A stretch of DNA of 26,569 nt from contig DDFY01000001.1 of assembly GCA_002337385.1 (NCBI GenBank), positions 4,399-30,967 on the forward strand, written 5' to 3'. The stretch comes from Erythrobacter sp. UBA1916. Lineage in GTDB: Bacteria > Pseudomonadota > Alphaproteobacteria > Sphingomonadales > Sphingomonadaceae. Position numbers and translations under genes: made by a program. The notes below the pieces were generated by a model. The model did no database searches. It was given only the letters and a program-made list of their open reading frames with translations, and had not been told where the DNA came from. Below, piece after piece: positions 1-7,668 of the stretch (its first letter is position 1; each line of letters opens with the position of its first letter).

Positions 1-462
1 ACCTATGCGCGCACCTGCCGCAAATATGGCGCCTCGCTGGTGACGGCGACCCAGTCGCTCAACGACTATTACAAATCGGCCGGCTCCGTTGCCGCGCTCG
101 AGAATTCCGATTGGTTCGTGATCCTCCAGCAAAAGCCGGAGACGATCGCGGATTTCAAGAAGCACGACCGCTTCGAGATGGACGATTACACCGACGCGCT
201 GCTGCGCTCGCTCAAGATCAACGGCCGCGAATATTCGGATATCCTGATCAAGGGCCCCGAGACGCTGGCCGTCGGGCGTCTGGTGCTCGATCCCTTCTCG
301 GCCACGGTCTATTCGTCCAGTCCCGCCGTCTACGCCGCGATCGAGGATCTGGTCGCGCAGGGCCTCAGCATGGACGAGGCGATCGAGCGGATCGCCTTCC
401 CCGACAATCCCGAGAAATGGGCCTCGCACGGCGATGCCGAGCTCGCGCAGGCGGCGGAGTGA
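1..462 (+). CDS. traC: TraC, conjugation ATPase, C-terminal part
   Basis: This is the last 153 codons of a gene that begins before the window. The frame is open from base 1 and ends at TGA 460-462. The opening segment (KYGASLVTATQSLNDYY) is the conserved region near the C-terminal end of TraC/VirB4-type ATPases, where the protein scans a list of candidates ('TQS.NDY'). It is followed by the helical tail expected for the F-type family. TraC is the cytoplasmic ATPase that powers pilus assembly and retraction at the inner-membrane base of the type IV secretion system. The Walker motifs lie upstream and cannot be checked. The next gene starts 4 bases after the stop, so this is the upstream member of the transfer operon. 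The family call is firm; the name TraC rests on the tra gene order that follows. Confidence 0.88.
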   Translation, partial: TYARTCRKYGASLVTATQSLNDYYKSAGSVAALENSDWFVILQQKPETIADFKKHDRFEMDDYTDALLRSLKINGREYSDILIKGPETLAVGRLVLDPFSATVYSSSPAVYAAIEDLVAQGLSMDEAIERIAFPDNPEKWASHGDAELAQAAE

Positions 463-465
463 GCA

Positions 466-822
466 ATGGCCACCAAGAGCCCACAGACTAAGGTCAGGAC
501 GCGCAGCCATCCCTGGGTCGACACGCGCGCCCTGCTTTACTTTGGACTACATTTTGCGGGATTCCTGGCCTCGACCCTGCTGATGACCTGGGGTCTCTTC
601 GCTCTGTTCTTTCTCGCGCTCGGCGGCTTCTCGCTCGACGGGCTGATGAACCAGCTCAACAACCTGACCACCCGCTACGTCATCGCGACGCCGCCCCGCG
701 TCGCGTCCTTCAAGACAGTCTTCGCCGTGGCCCATGTCATCCTCTCTGCAGGGCTCATCGTCCTGCGGCGCGGCAGGATCATGCCCCCGGCCCGGACGCA
801 GGGAGATCCCCGCCATGGCTGA
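466..822 (+). CDS. Small two-helix membrane protein of the transfer operon
   Basis: This gene encodes 118 residues and sits between traC and trbI. Two hydrophobic segments are visible, at about residues 24-55 (LYFGLHFAGF onward, long enough for one long or two short helices) and 83-99 (VFAVAHVILSAGLIVL), with a basic C-terminal tail. The ATG lies 4 bases after the traC stop, and the last 8 bases overlap the trbI start, so it is clearly part of the operon. I do not recognise the family. Its position suggests an accessory inner-membrane component of the secretion channel or pilus machinery, but that is inference from context only. Confidence 0.75.
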   Translation: MATKSPQTKVRTRSHPWVDTRALLYFGLHFAGFLASTLLMTWGLFALFFLALGGFSLDGLMNQLNNLTTRYVIATPPRVASFKTVFAVAHVILSAGLIVLRRGRIMPPARTQGDPRHG

Positions 823-1495
823 GCAACCCGAACTCGATCTTCCCGCGCCGCCGGCGGCCCCTCTCGAGCCGGCAAGGGCGCCACGACGGACTTACTTCGC
901 CGGCTATAGCCGGATGCAAATCCTTGGCGGACTGATCCTCCTGGCTGCAGCCATCTGGGGCATGTGGGTGACGAAGACGCTCGTCACGCCGAAGCAGGAT
1001 CATATCGTCTCGGCCCGTCTGTCATCGATTGTCGGCGAATATGTGCAGGCCCTGGCGCGCTCGGCATCGCCACCGGCGCAGGTCGAAGCCGAGATGCGCA
1101 CCTTCATGGCGTCGCTCGACAAGGAACTGCAAAGGCGCAGCGCCGGCGGCCAGATCGTCCTCGTCGGGGAGGCCGTGCTGACGAAGAACGTGCCGGACAT
1201 CACCGACAGCCTGAAGAATGCGGTCTATGCTTCGGGCGTGCCACGGCCTCGTCAGGCGTCGGCCGAGGAGCTCCAGCAGCTCGAACAGCAGGCAATGGCG
1301 GCCGCTCAGCCGCAAGTCGTTCCCCAGGCACAGATCGCCGGGCAGTTGCCGGGGGCTTCTGTGCCGATCGATCCGATGCTGGCGGCGCAGGGCATGCAAA
1401 CCGGGCCCATGCAACAGCAGGCTGCGCCGCAATATGCCCCGCCGGCGGCGCAGGTGTCCACCTTCGGAGGTCCCGATGGCAGCGGCGGCCAGTAA
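815..1495 (+). CDS. trbI: TrbI, F-type conjugation protein
   Basis: This is a 226-residue protein. The ATG at 815 was chosen because it overlaps the preceding stop by 8 bases; the same frame runs further upstream, but only inside the neighbouring gene. A proline-rich cytoplasmic N-terminus (residues 1-33) is followed by one membrane segment at about 35-52 (MQILGGLILLAAAIWGMWV). A soluble domain then contains VGEAVLTKNVPDITD, as in F-type TrbI proteins, and the tail is Q/A/P-rich. TrbI of F is an inner-membrane protein that affects pilus extension and retraction. This copy is longer than the F protein (128 residues) because of the low-complexity tail. Order and domain layout agree with trbI; the tail could make it functionally distinct. 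Confidence 0.8.
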   Translation: MAEQPELDLPAPPAAPLEPARAPRRTYFAGYSRMQILGGLILLAAAIWGMWVTKTLVTPKQDHIVSARLSSIVGEYVQALARSASPPAQVEAEMRTFMASLDKELQRRSAGGQIVLVGEAVLTKNVPDITDSLKNAVYASGVPRPRQASAEELQQLEQQAMAAAQPQVVPQAQIAGQLPGASVPIDPMLAAQGMQTGPMQQQAAPQYAPPAAQVSTFGGPDGSGGQ

Positions 1496-2021
1496 ACCCG
1501 CTGCCGCGCCGGCTCCAGCCTGGCGGCCGCGGATGCGGCTGTGGCAGCTCTTCGGCCTTTTCGTCGCGGGCAGCATCGTCCTGAGCGCGATCGCCGAGTG
1601 GCGCAGCGACCATCTCCTGCTGATCAATACGACGGACTCGCTGCCGAACTGGGCCTTCCTGATTCAGCGCCACAAGCTGCCGGCGCGCGGCGACTATCTG
1701 TTCTTCGACCCGCCGCAGAGCGCGCTTCTGCGCCGCCATTTCGGCGCGAAGCCCCGGATGTTCGGCAAGATCGTCTACGGCATGCCGGGCGACACTATCA
1801 GCCATGCCGGTAGCGAGGTCGCCGTGAACGGCCGCACGGTTGCGCGGATGAAGCCGCTCACGCGGTTCGGCGAGCCGCTGACCCCGGGCGCGACCGGGGT
1901 CGTGCCACCGGGATGCTATTTCGCGGCGACGCCGCACAAGGATGGCTTTGACAGCCGCTATGCCGAGATCGGCTTCGTCTGCGCGCGCCAGGTCATCGGA
2001 ACCGGGGAGCCCATCCTATGA
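1476..2021 (+). CDS. S26-family signal peptidase of the transfer system
   Basis: This 181-residue protein is predicted to process a secreted transfer component. The ATG at 1476 has GGAGG at 1466-1470, five bases upstream, and overlaps the trbI end by 20 bases; longer readings in this frame lie inside trbI. After an Ala/Pro-rich start there is one membrane anchor (about 22-40). The family's serine sits in DSLP (Ser55) and the general-base lysine in GKIVYGMPGD (Lys98), followed by the late conserved region DSRYAEIGF. This is the TraF/TrhF-type peptidase of SXT and R27 transfer systems, not the thioredoxin-like F-plasmid TraF encoded further on, so the symbol is left empty. The likely substrate is the pilin or a periplasmic Tra protein; which one cannot be told from the window. 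Confidence 0.87.
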   Translation: MAAAASKPAAAPAPAWRPRMRLWQLFGLFVAGSIVLSAIAEWRSDHLLLINTTDSLPNWAFLIQRHKLPARGDYLFFDPPQSALLRRHFGAKPRMFGKIVYGMPGDTISHAGSEVAVNGRTVARMKPLTRFGEPLTPGATGVVPPGCYFAATPHKDGFDSRYAEIGFVCARQVIGTGEPIL

Positions 2022-2674
2022 GGATGCTCGTTACAGGCGGCCTCGCCGTCGCCGCGACGGTCGGAGCGCTCGTCGTCATAGGCCCGATGCGATCGGAAGC
2101 GAAGGATTACGGCCAGGCGGCGCAGACCTTCCCGGTGATCGAGCCTGATCTGCTCTCGACGATCGAGAACCGCCTGAAGCGCGCGGAGGCGAGCGGCGAG
2201 CTCGCGCGCACGAACGAGATGTTTGCCAAGCGCGTCGAGGCCAAGGTCCGGCGGCCCGATCCCGTGTCGGGCATCACGCCCGCGCGCACCGCCCGAAGCT
2301 GGGACTTCGATCCCTCGATCACGATGGAACGCGACATTCGCGACCAGAAGGGCAATCTGATCGCCGCCAAGGGCCAGCGGATCAACCCGCTCGATCTCGT
2401 CACGATCCGGCAGGACCTGGTCTTCATCGACGGCGACGACGCCGACCAGCTTTCCTGGGCCACGGCCCGCTATTCCGACATCAAGGCCAAGATCATCTTT
2501 GTGAATGGCTCGCCGATCGAGCAGATGACCGCGAAGAAACGGCGCTTCTACTTCGACCAGGAAGGCAAGCTCACCTCGCGCTTCGGCATCGAGCACACGC
2601 CTGCGGTCGTTGCCCAAGCTGGCAAGGTGATGAAGGTCACAGAGGTCGTCCTCAGGACGGGAGGCCCCAGCTGA
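2018..2674 (+). CDS. traW: TraW, pilus assembly protein
   Basis: This 218-residue protein starts at an ATG that overlaps the peptidase stop (ATGA, 2018-2021). It has an N-terminal signal-like segment (residues 3-22), then a charged helical stretch. The family core follows: a region resembling ARSWDFDPSITMERDIRD, then GQRINPLDLV and the IIFVNGSPIEQM strand. TraW is a periplasmic protein needed for F-pilus assembly and works with TrbC and TraU. The length is close to that of F TraW (210). It lies directly before a small membrane protein and traU, which fits the usual traW-traU-trbC order. Confidence 0.9.
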   Translation: MRMLVTGGLAVAATVGALVVIGPMRSEAKDYGQAAQTFPVIEPDLLSTIENRLKRAEASGELARTNEMFAKRVEAKVRRPDPVSGITPARTARSWDFDPSITMERDIRDQKGNLIAAKGQRINPLDLVTIRQDLVFIDGDDADQLSWATARYSDIKAKIIFVNGSPIEQMTAKKRRFYFDQEGKLTSRFGIEHTPAVVAQAGKVMKVTEVVLRTGGPS

Positions 2675-2943
2675 TGCCGCTGTGGCTCGACATGCTCCGC
2701 ACGCCGATGGCGGCGCCTGAGACGGCCGATCTTCGGCGGCTGCGACGGATCTGGCAGCTTCTCTGCCTCCTGTTGGGCGTCAGCGTCCTTGCCCTGCAGC
2801 CCTTGCTGCGCCTGATCGGCCGGGCGGCGCCCTGCGCGATCGCCGCGCTGCTCATCGCGGCGGTGTTGACCACCGCGCTCTACCTCGCGCGCAAGCACCG
2901 CGCCGACTCCGCTTTTCTCGACGCTGCCGGGGAGGATCAGTGA
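2674..2943 (+). CDS. Small membrane protein between traW and traU
   Basis: This is an 89-residue protein whose ATG shares one base with the traW stop (TGATG), and whose stop shares one base with traU. Two hydrophobic segments are visible at about 27-47 (IWQLLCLLLGVSVLALQPLL) and 53-70 (CAIAALLIAAVLTTALYL), linked by a short basic loop, with an acidic tail. I do not recognise the family. The tight overlaps on both sides and codon use like its neighbours support a real gene. Its role is presumably structural at the inner membrane, but nothing in the sequence proves this. Confidence 0.75.
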   Translation: MPLWLDMLRTPMAAPETADLRRLRRIWQLLCLLLGVSVLALQPLLRLIGRAAPCAIAALLIAAVLTTALYLARKHRADSAFLDAAGEDQ

Positions 2944-3962
2944 TGCGCGCCGTTCGATCCGCTGTGCGGCTCTTCGTGATGATGATCGCGGCCTTCGTCC
3001 TCGCGCCGAGCGCCGAGGCGGCCGGACCGACCTGTCACGGGAAATTCGTTAATCCGATCACCGATGTGTGCTGGTCCTGCCTGTTTCCGCTGTCGGTGGG
3101 CGGCCTCAAGATCTGGCCGAGCAGCCGGCCCGATACCTCCAATCCGGCGTCGCCCATCTGCCTGTGCGGCAGTCCCATTCCGCGGATCGGGATTGCGGTC
3201 GGCTTCTGGGAGCCCGCGCGCCTCGCCGACGTCACGATGAAGCCCTGGTGTTTCCCGAACCTGGGCGGCATGCGCATCGCGCCGGGTTTCGACATCGGAC
3301 AGGGCTATTTGACGGGCCCCTCCATGGTCGGCGGCCGATCCCAGAGTACCGCGAAGTGGCACGTCCACTGGTATGTCTACCCGCTGCTCTACTGGATGGA
3401 GATACTCACCGACTTCGTCTGCTTCGAGCAGGCGAGCTTCGACATCGCCTATATGACCGAGATCGATCCGCTCTGGCAGGACGACTCGCTGACGGCGCTG
3501 ATCAACCCGGAGGCGATCGTCTTCGCCAATCCGATCGCGCAGGTCGCCTGCGCCGGCGACTGCATCGCCGGCACCGTCCATCTCCCACTCGACCCGCTGT
3601 TCTGGTGCGCGGGCTGCCAGGGCAGCATGTATCCGCTGAACGGCAACGTCCCGTCTTCGATCGGTCATGTGCAGTCCTCGCGGCTCGCGCTGTCGCGCTT
3701 CGCCTACAAGATGCACCGCGAGGCGCTGGCCTGGGGCACGATGGGCTCGGCCGGGCTCTGCAAGAAGTACCTGATGCCGATCATGCGGAAGCAGCAGTAC
3801 CGCTTCCAGATGGTCAACCCGATCCCGACGGTGAGTGGCCGCTTCGCCTGCTCCGCGATCGGGGCATCCACCATGCCGCCTGACGCAGGCCGCGCCTATC
3901 CCGCCGGCGGCGAGGACATGGGCTACCTTGTCTGGCGCAAGCGCAACTGCTGCGTCCTTTAG
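2943..3962 (+). CDS. traU: TraU, pilus assembly and DNA transfer protein
   Basis: This 339-residue protein starts at ATG 2943, with GGAGG in the bases just before it; a GTG one codon earlier is possible but less likely. There is a signal peptide (residues 1-24, ending AEA-A) followed by the TraU core, which is rich in cysteine (about 15, many paired, e.g. CWSC, CLC, CAGDC, CAGC and a terminal CC). This pattern fits a disulfide-bonded periplasmic protein. TraU acts with TraW and TrbC in pilus assembly and DNA transfer. The length matches the family (about 330-340). The disulfide-linked fold would depend on the thioredoxin-like TraF and TrbC encoded downstream in the same operon. Confidence 0.93.
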   Translation: MRAVRSAVRLFVMMIAAFVLAPSAEAAGPTCHGKFVNPITDVCWSCLFPLSVGGLKIWPSSRPDTSNPASPICLCGSPIPRIGIAVGFWEPARLADVTMKPWCFPNLGGMRIAPGFDIGQGYLTGPSMVGGRSQSTAKWHVHWYVYPLLYWMEILTDFVCFEQASFDIAYMTEIDPLWQDDSLTALINPEAIVFANPIAQVACAGDCIAGTVHLPLDPLFWCAGCQGSMYPLNGNVPSSIGHVQSSRLALSRFAYKMHREALAWGTMGSAGLCKKYLMPIMRKQQYRFQMVNPIPTVSGRFACSAIGASTMPPDAGRAYPAGGEDMGYLVWRKRNCCVL

Positions 3963-3970
3963 GAGGAACG

Positions 3971-4717
3971 ATGCGCACCTATCTCTGGGTTCCGGCCGCC
4001 ATTCTCACCATAGCCGGCATGTCGGCGCTGTTGGCGCAGAACGTCGACGGGATCGACATTCAGGCGATCAAGCAGCGCTCGGCCGATCTCCAGGCCGATG
4101 CCGAGGCCTTCGTCAACCAGGTGAAGGACCGGGGCGATGCCTTCCGCGAGGATGCGGCGCAGTCTCGCGACGGCGGAATGGCGAACATGCAGCGGGTCGC
4201 GAAGAGCGAACTGCCCAAGGGTCCGGCCGGGCCCGTCGACTTCGATGAGATCGTCGCCGGCGCTGCCTCGAACGCGACAGCGGGCAAGGGCGAGGCGCCC
4301 CAGCTCATCGTCTTTGCCAGCCTCTCGATGCCGCCCCAGTCTTTGAAGAAGCTGATCGCCGATACCGCCAAGGCCGGCGGCGTGGTTGTCTTCCGCGGAT
4401 TCCCGAACAATTCGATGAAGGAGTTCGCCACGAGCCTCGGCAAGATCGTCGACCGGCAGGACGATTTCGCCAATGTCGGCATCGATCCGCGCCTCTTCCG
4501 CGCGTTCGACGTACAGGCCGTGCCGACCTATGTCGCGGTCTCGTCCGATTTCGACCTGTGCGCCGGATTTTCCTGCCAGACGAAGGTGCCGCCTTATGAC
4601 CGGCTCGTCGGCAACGTCTCGGTCGAATATGCGCTCGAGCAGTTCGCCGACGGCAATGGTCCCGGTGCGCGGATCGCGGCTGTCGGCCTTTCCAACATGC
4701 GCAAGACTGCCCCGTGA
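3971..4717 (+). CDS. trbC: TrbC, F-type pilus assembly protein
   Basis: This 248-residue protein has a strong ribosome binding site (AGGAGG at 3961-3966) before ATG 3971. It carries an N-terminal signal segment (residues 1-22), a helical linker, then the TrbC domain: LIVFASLSMPPQSLKKL, a VVFRGFPNNS strand-loop and DPRLFRAFDVQAVPTYVAV, which has the thioredoxin-like cis-proline pattern. Two cysteines near the C-terminus (CAGFSC) are likely disulfide-bonded. TrbC is periplasmic and needed for F-pilus assembly; in F it works with TraW. Its last 4 bases overlap the GTG start of traN. Confidence 0.92.
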   Translation: MRTYLWVPAAILTIAGMSALLAQNVDGIDIQAIKQRSADLQADAEAFVNQVKDRGDAFREDAAQSRDGGMANMQRVAKSELPKGPAGPVDFDEIVAGAASNATAGKGEAPQLIVFASLSMPPQSLKKLIADTAKAGGVVVFRGFPNNSMKEFATSLGKIVDRQDDFANVGIDPRLFRAFDVQAVPTYVAVSSDFDLCAGFSCQTKVPPYDRLVGNVSVEYALEQFADGNGPGARIAAVGLSNMRKTAP

Positions 4718-6579
4718 GGCGCGCTCTTGCCTCTTCTGTGCTGTTCATGGCGCTGGCGATGGGATCGCCGGCATTGGGGCAGATGACACTCGATGAGGCA
4801 CGGCAGCAAGGCAAGGCGCTCGGCACCGAGAAGCGGAACGACTCCACGCTGGTGCCTTCGAACGATGCACAGGCGGCCGCCGTGCCGGGCTATTCGGGCA
4901 CGAACCTGCCGGAGGGCTCCTATTTCGACGATCCGGAGAGGCTGGAAGCGGCGGCCCAGTCGGCCAAGTCGTCGAACGAGCAATATCGCATCACCACCGA
5001 CGCCGATCGCACCCGAGCGACCTTCAGCAATTCCGAGATCCTCTCGACGACGGCCCGCGCGACTTCGGTGGAGAATGACCCATCGACCTATCTCGCCGGC
5101 GAGTCGATGGGAGGAACCAAAGGCACCTGCGTGCCCTTGCCGCCCGCGACCGGCAGCGCGGGATATTACGAGGCGAGCTGCAACGCCGGCAGCAAGGTCA
5201 CGACGGAGGCGCGAACCTGCAACGTCACCCTCGATGTTCGTGCCGAGCCGCGGACAGTCTACACCTATTATACGGGCCGGTTGAGCTTCCTGCCGACCGA
5301 TGGTGGCCCTTATCCCGCGCGCGCCGCGTTCGACGACGAGATTGCATCGGGCGTTTGCTGGGAAAGCCGGGTCATCGACTATTGCGACAATATGAGCGCC
5401 TATGGGTACACTGCGGCGCCCAACTGCAAGAGCCTTGGCCATACCGCCGTCGAGGTCAAATGTACGGCGGAGGCCCAGGGGATCACGCCGGGCGAATACC
5501 ATCCAGGCTATGTGCTCTCGACCGGCAATTATTGGCTGACCAAGCAGGACGAGCCGGCGGTGCCGGTGGTGACGCGCAACGAAGGTCTGTGTGCCGCGAA
5601 TGCTGCCGACGCGAACTGCACGCTCGAGACCGAGGTCTGCACTTCCAGCGATCCGGTGACCAGGATCGTCAATGGCGTTCCCGTCACCCAGCCCTGCTGG
5701 GCATGGGAGCGCACCTATCAGTGTCATCGCATTTCATCGGCCAACGACTGCGGCGACCTCGAGGCAAACGGCAGCTGCACGTACCTTCGGACCGAATGCC
5801 TGGACGAGGAACCCGACGGGGGTCCCTGCAAGGTCGAGAACCGGGTCTACAAATGCCCGACGCCGTCAGGCGGCCCGAGCGATGCGCCCCAATATATCTG
5901 TGGCGACGACGTCTACTGCATCAACGGTGACTGTGAACCGATCGTTCGAGAGGCGTCCACCGAGTTCAAGGATGCGCTGGTTGCTCTCCATTCGATCGAC
6001 CAGGCCGGCAAGGAGTTCGATGAGACCAATTTCACGGTCTTCAAGGGCAGCCGCGAGACCTGCCACAAGCCGGTCTTCGGTCTGATCAACTGCTGCGCGG
6101 GCAAGACGTCGGGTCTTCTCACCGTCGGTGCCGGTGCCGCGGCGCTGGCGGGAGGACCGGCCGCGATCGCCGCGCTGGCGACGCCCTTCCTGACCTTGTT
6201 CGCCTGCTCACAGGACGAGATGAAGCTCGACATCAAGGACCGCATGGGCCTCTGCCACAATCTCGGCACCTATTGCTCGTCGAGCTTCCTCGGCATCTGC
6301 AGCACGAGGCGAACGGCCTATTGCTGTTTCGAAAGCAAGCTCAGCCGGGTTCTTCAGGAGCAGGGCCGCCCTCAACTGGGCAAGTCATGGGGCTCCGCCA
6401 AGAAGGAGCAATGCCTCGGCTTCACGATCGATGAGTTTTCCCGTCTCGACCTGTCGGTGATGGATTTCACCGAGGTCTACGCGGACTTCATGGATGCGGC
6501 CAAGCTGCCTGATGAAGTCCAGACCATGACCGAAATCCAGCAGAAAATTCAGAATTACTACGACCTTCACGGCAAGTGA
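4714..6579 (+). CDS. traN: TraN, mating-pair stabilisation outer-membrane protein
   Basis: This 621-residue protein starts at GTG 4714, which overlaps the trbC stop (GTGA). There is a signal peptide (about 1-22, ending LGQ), then a variable N-terminal half and a cysteine-rich remainder with about 30 Cys, including CCAG and YCCF pairs near the C-terminus. TraN is the outer-membrane adhesin that contacts the recipient and stabilises mating pairs. The F protein is 602 residues. The C-terminal part, with an Ala/Gly-rich hydrophobic stretch at about 471-492 and the LGKSWGSAKKEQCLGF region, is the family-conserved end. The central part would decide receptor choice and cannot be interpreted from sequence alone. 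Confidence 0.92.
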   Translation: MRRALASSVLFMALAMGSPALGQMTLDEARQQGKALGTEKRNDSTLVPSNDAQAAAVPGYSGTNLPEGSYFDDPERLEAAAQSAKSSNEQYRITTDADRTRATFSNSEILSTTARATSVENDPSTYLAGESMGGTKGTCVPLPPATGSAGYYEASCNAGSKVTTEARTCNVTLDVRAEPRTVYTYYTGRLSFLPTDGGPYPARAAFDDEIASGVCWESRVIDYCDNMSAYGYTAAPNCKSLGHTAVEVKCTAEAQGITPGEYHPGYVLSTGNYWLTKQDEPAVPVVTRNEGLCAANAADANCTLETEVCTSSDPVTRIVNGVPVTQPCWAWERTYQCHRISSANDCGDLEANGSCTYLRTECLDEEPDGGPCKVENRVYKCPTPSGGPSDAPQYICGDDVYCINGDCEPIVREASTEFKDALVALHSIDQAGKEFDETNFTVFKGSRETCHKPVFGLINCCAGKTSGLLTVGAGAAALAGGPAAIAALATPFLTLFACSQDEMKLDIKDRMGLCHNLGTYCSSSFLGICSTRRTAYCCFESKLSRVLQEQGRPQLGKSWGSAKKEQCLGFTIDEFSRLDLSVMDFTEVYADFMDAAKLPDEVQTMTEIQQKIQNYYDLHGK

Positions 6580-6638
6580 GATGGGCGAAACCATCTCCTT
6601 GCCGCCGAGCCGCAGCACCTGCCCAAGGACATAGGACC

Positions 6639-6866
6639 ATGCCGTTCTTCATCATCGAGCTGCCCGCCCTTCTTGCATCGCTCACGGTGCCGACCCCGGC
6701 AGCGGCGCAACCCCATCGCTGCGGCACCCCTATAGCCAGCGTGGCCGATTGCTGCGTCCACTTCTCGGCCTGGGACGGCGGGCCAGCCTCCACACCACCT
6801 ACCCATTCTTCCGCGCATTCTGCCTCAGCCGCTGAAAGGACGATGAGCGATGTCGATGATCGCTAG
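6639..6866 (+). CDS. Small exported-protein candidate between traN and traF
   Basis: This frame encodes 75 residues from ATG 6639, with AAGGA about 9 bases upstream. It fills the gap between traN and traF and overlaps the traF start by 17 bases. The first 26 residues look like a short signal peptide (hydrophobic IIELPALLASL, then TPAAAQ). Three cysteines follow (HRCG and DCC), in line with a small disulfide-bonded periplasmic protein. Codon use is GC-rich at third positions, as in true genes here. I do not recognise a family. It may be a real but undescribed operon member or simply a spacer with an open frame. Confidence 0.45.
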   Translation: MPFFIIELPALLASLTVPTPAAAQPHRCGTPIASVADCCVHFSAWDGGPASTPPTHSSAHSASAAERTMSDVDDR

Positions 6867-7668
6867 ACTCTCGATGCTGGTCGCCCTGGGCGTTGGCCTG
6901 GCGTCGCCGCTCATGGCGCAGGACGCGTCGCCGCCGTCCGATACGATCGAGCAGAGCCGGCCTGACGACTTCTACTGCGGCGAGCGAAAACTCGGCCAAT
7001 GGTTCTATTGCGACAAGCCGAAAGCCGTGCCGCGGGAAGCGCCGGCTGCACCGCCACAGCAGAGCGCCGTCGACCGCATGGCGGCGATCACCAAGCATCT
7101 CGACGAACTGAAGGCGAAGGCGATCCTTGAACCGTCGGAGGAGAATGTCATCGCTTATGTCCGCTTCCAGCGCGAGCAGCTCGACCGGGCGTCGACCTTC
7201 TCCGACGTCTGGCAGCGCGCGCTGTGGCAGAATCCCGACATCGACTACACGCTGCAAAGGCCGGTCTCGACGGTCGGCAAGCGCGCCTGGCTCGATAACC
7301 GGAAGGCCGATCGTGACGCGGTCCTCACCAATCTGGGTCAGCGTTACGGGCTGTTCTATTTCTACGCTCAGAGCTGCGGCGCCTGCGAGCTGTTCGCGCC
7401 GATCCTGCGCTCGGTGACCGACAGCCATCGCATGGCGGTGATGGCGGTGTCGATGGACGGCGGGCCGAGCCGGGAATTCCCGAATTATGTCGTCGACTCT
7501 GGGCAGCGCGCCCGGATGGGTGTGCCGGGCAACGAAACGCCGGCGCTCGTCCTGTTCGATACCGTGACGAAGCGCACGATTCCGATCGGCTACGGCATTC
7601 TCAGTGCGGATGAGATCATGGACCGGATCTTCACGCTCACGAACACCAAGGTTGGGAGCGATTACTGA
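6850..7668 (+). CDS. traF: TraF, thioredoxin-like conjugation protein
   Basis: This 272-residue protein has a signal peptide (residues 1-24, ending LMAQ), a Pro-rich and helical middle, and a C-terminal thioredoxin-like domain. The dithiol motif CGAC at residues 176-179 follows a hydrophobic strand (GLFYFYAQS), and a cis-proline-like GNETPALVLF follows later. TraF of F-type systems is periplasmic and needed for pilus assembly; copies with a CxxC are predicted disulfide oxidoreductases or isomerases. AAAGGA lies about 9 bases before ATG 6850. Its partners are likely the cysteine-rich TraU, TraN and TraH of the same operon. The stop shares one base with traH. Confidence 0.92.
   Translation: MSMIARLSMLVALGVGLASPLMAQDASPPSDTIEQSRPDDFYCGERKLGQWFYCDKPKAVPREAPAAPPQQSAVDRMAAITKHLDELKAKAILEPSEENVIAYVRFQREQLDRASTFSDVWQRALWQNPDIDYTLQRPVSTVGKRAWLDNRKADRDAVLTNLGQRYGLFYFYAQSCGACELFAPILRSVTDSHRMAVMAVSMDGGPSREFPNYVVDSGQRARMGVPGNETPALVLFDTVTKRTIPIGYGILSADEIMDRIFTLTNTKVGSDY

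Noticed and set aside
3068..3883. Alternative frame inside traU
   Set aside because: It is out of frame with the conserved cysteine-rich TraU and reads as an Arg-rich, low-complexity shadow.
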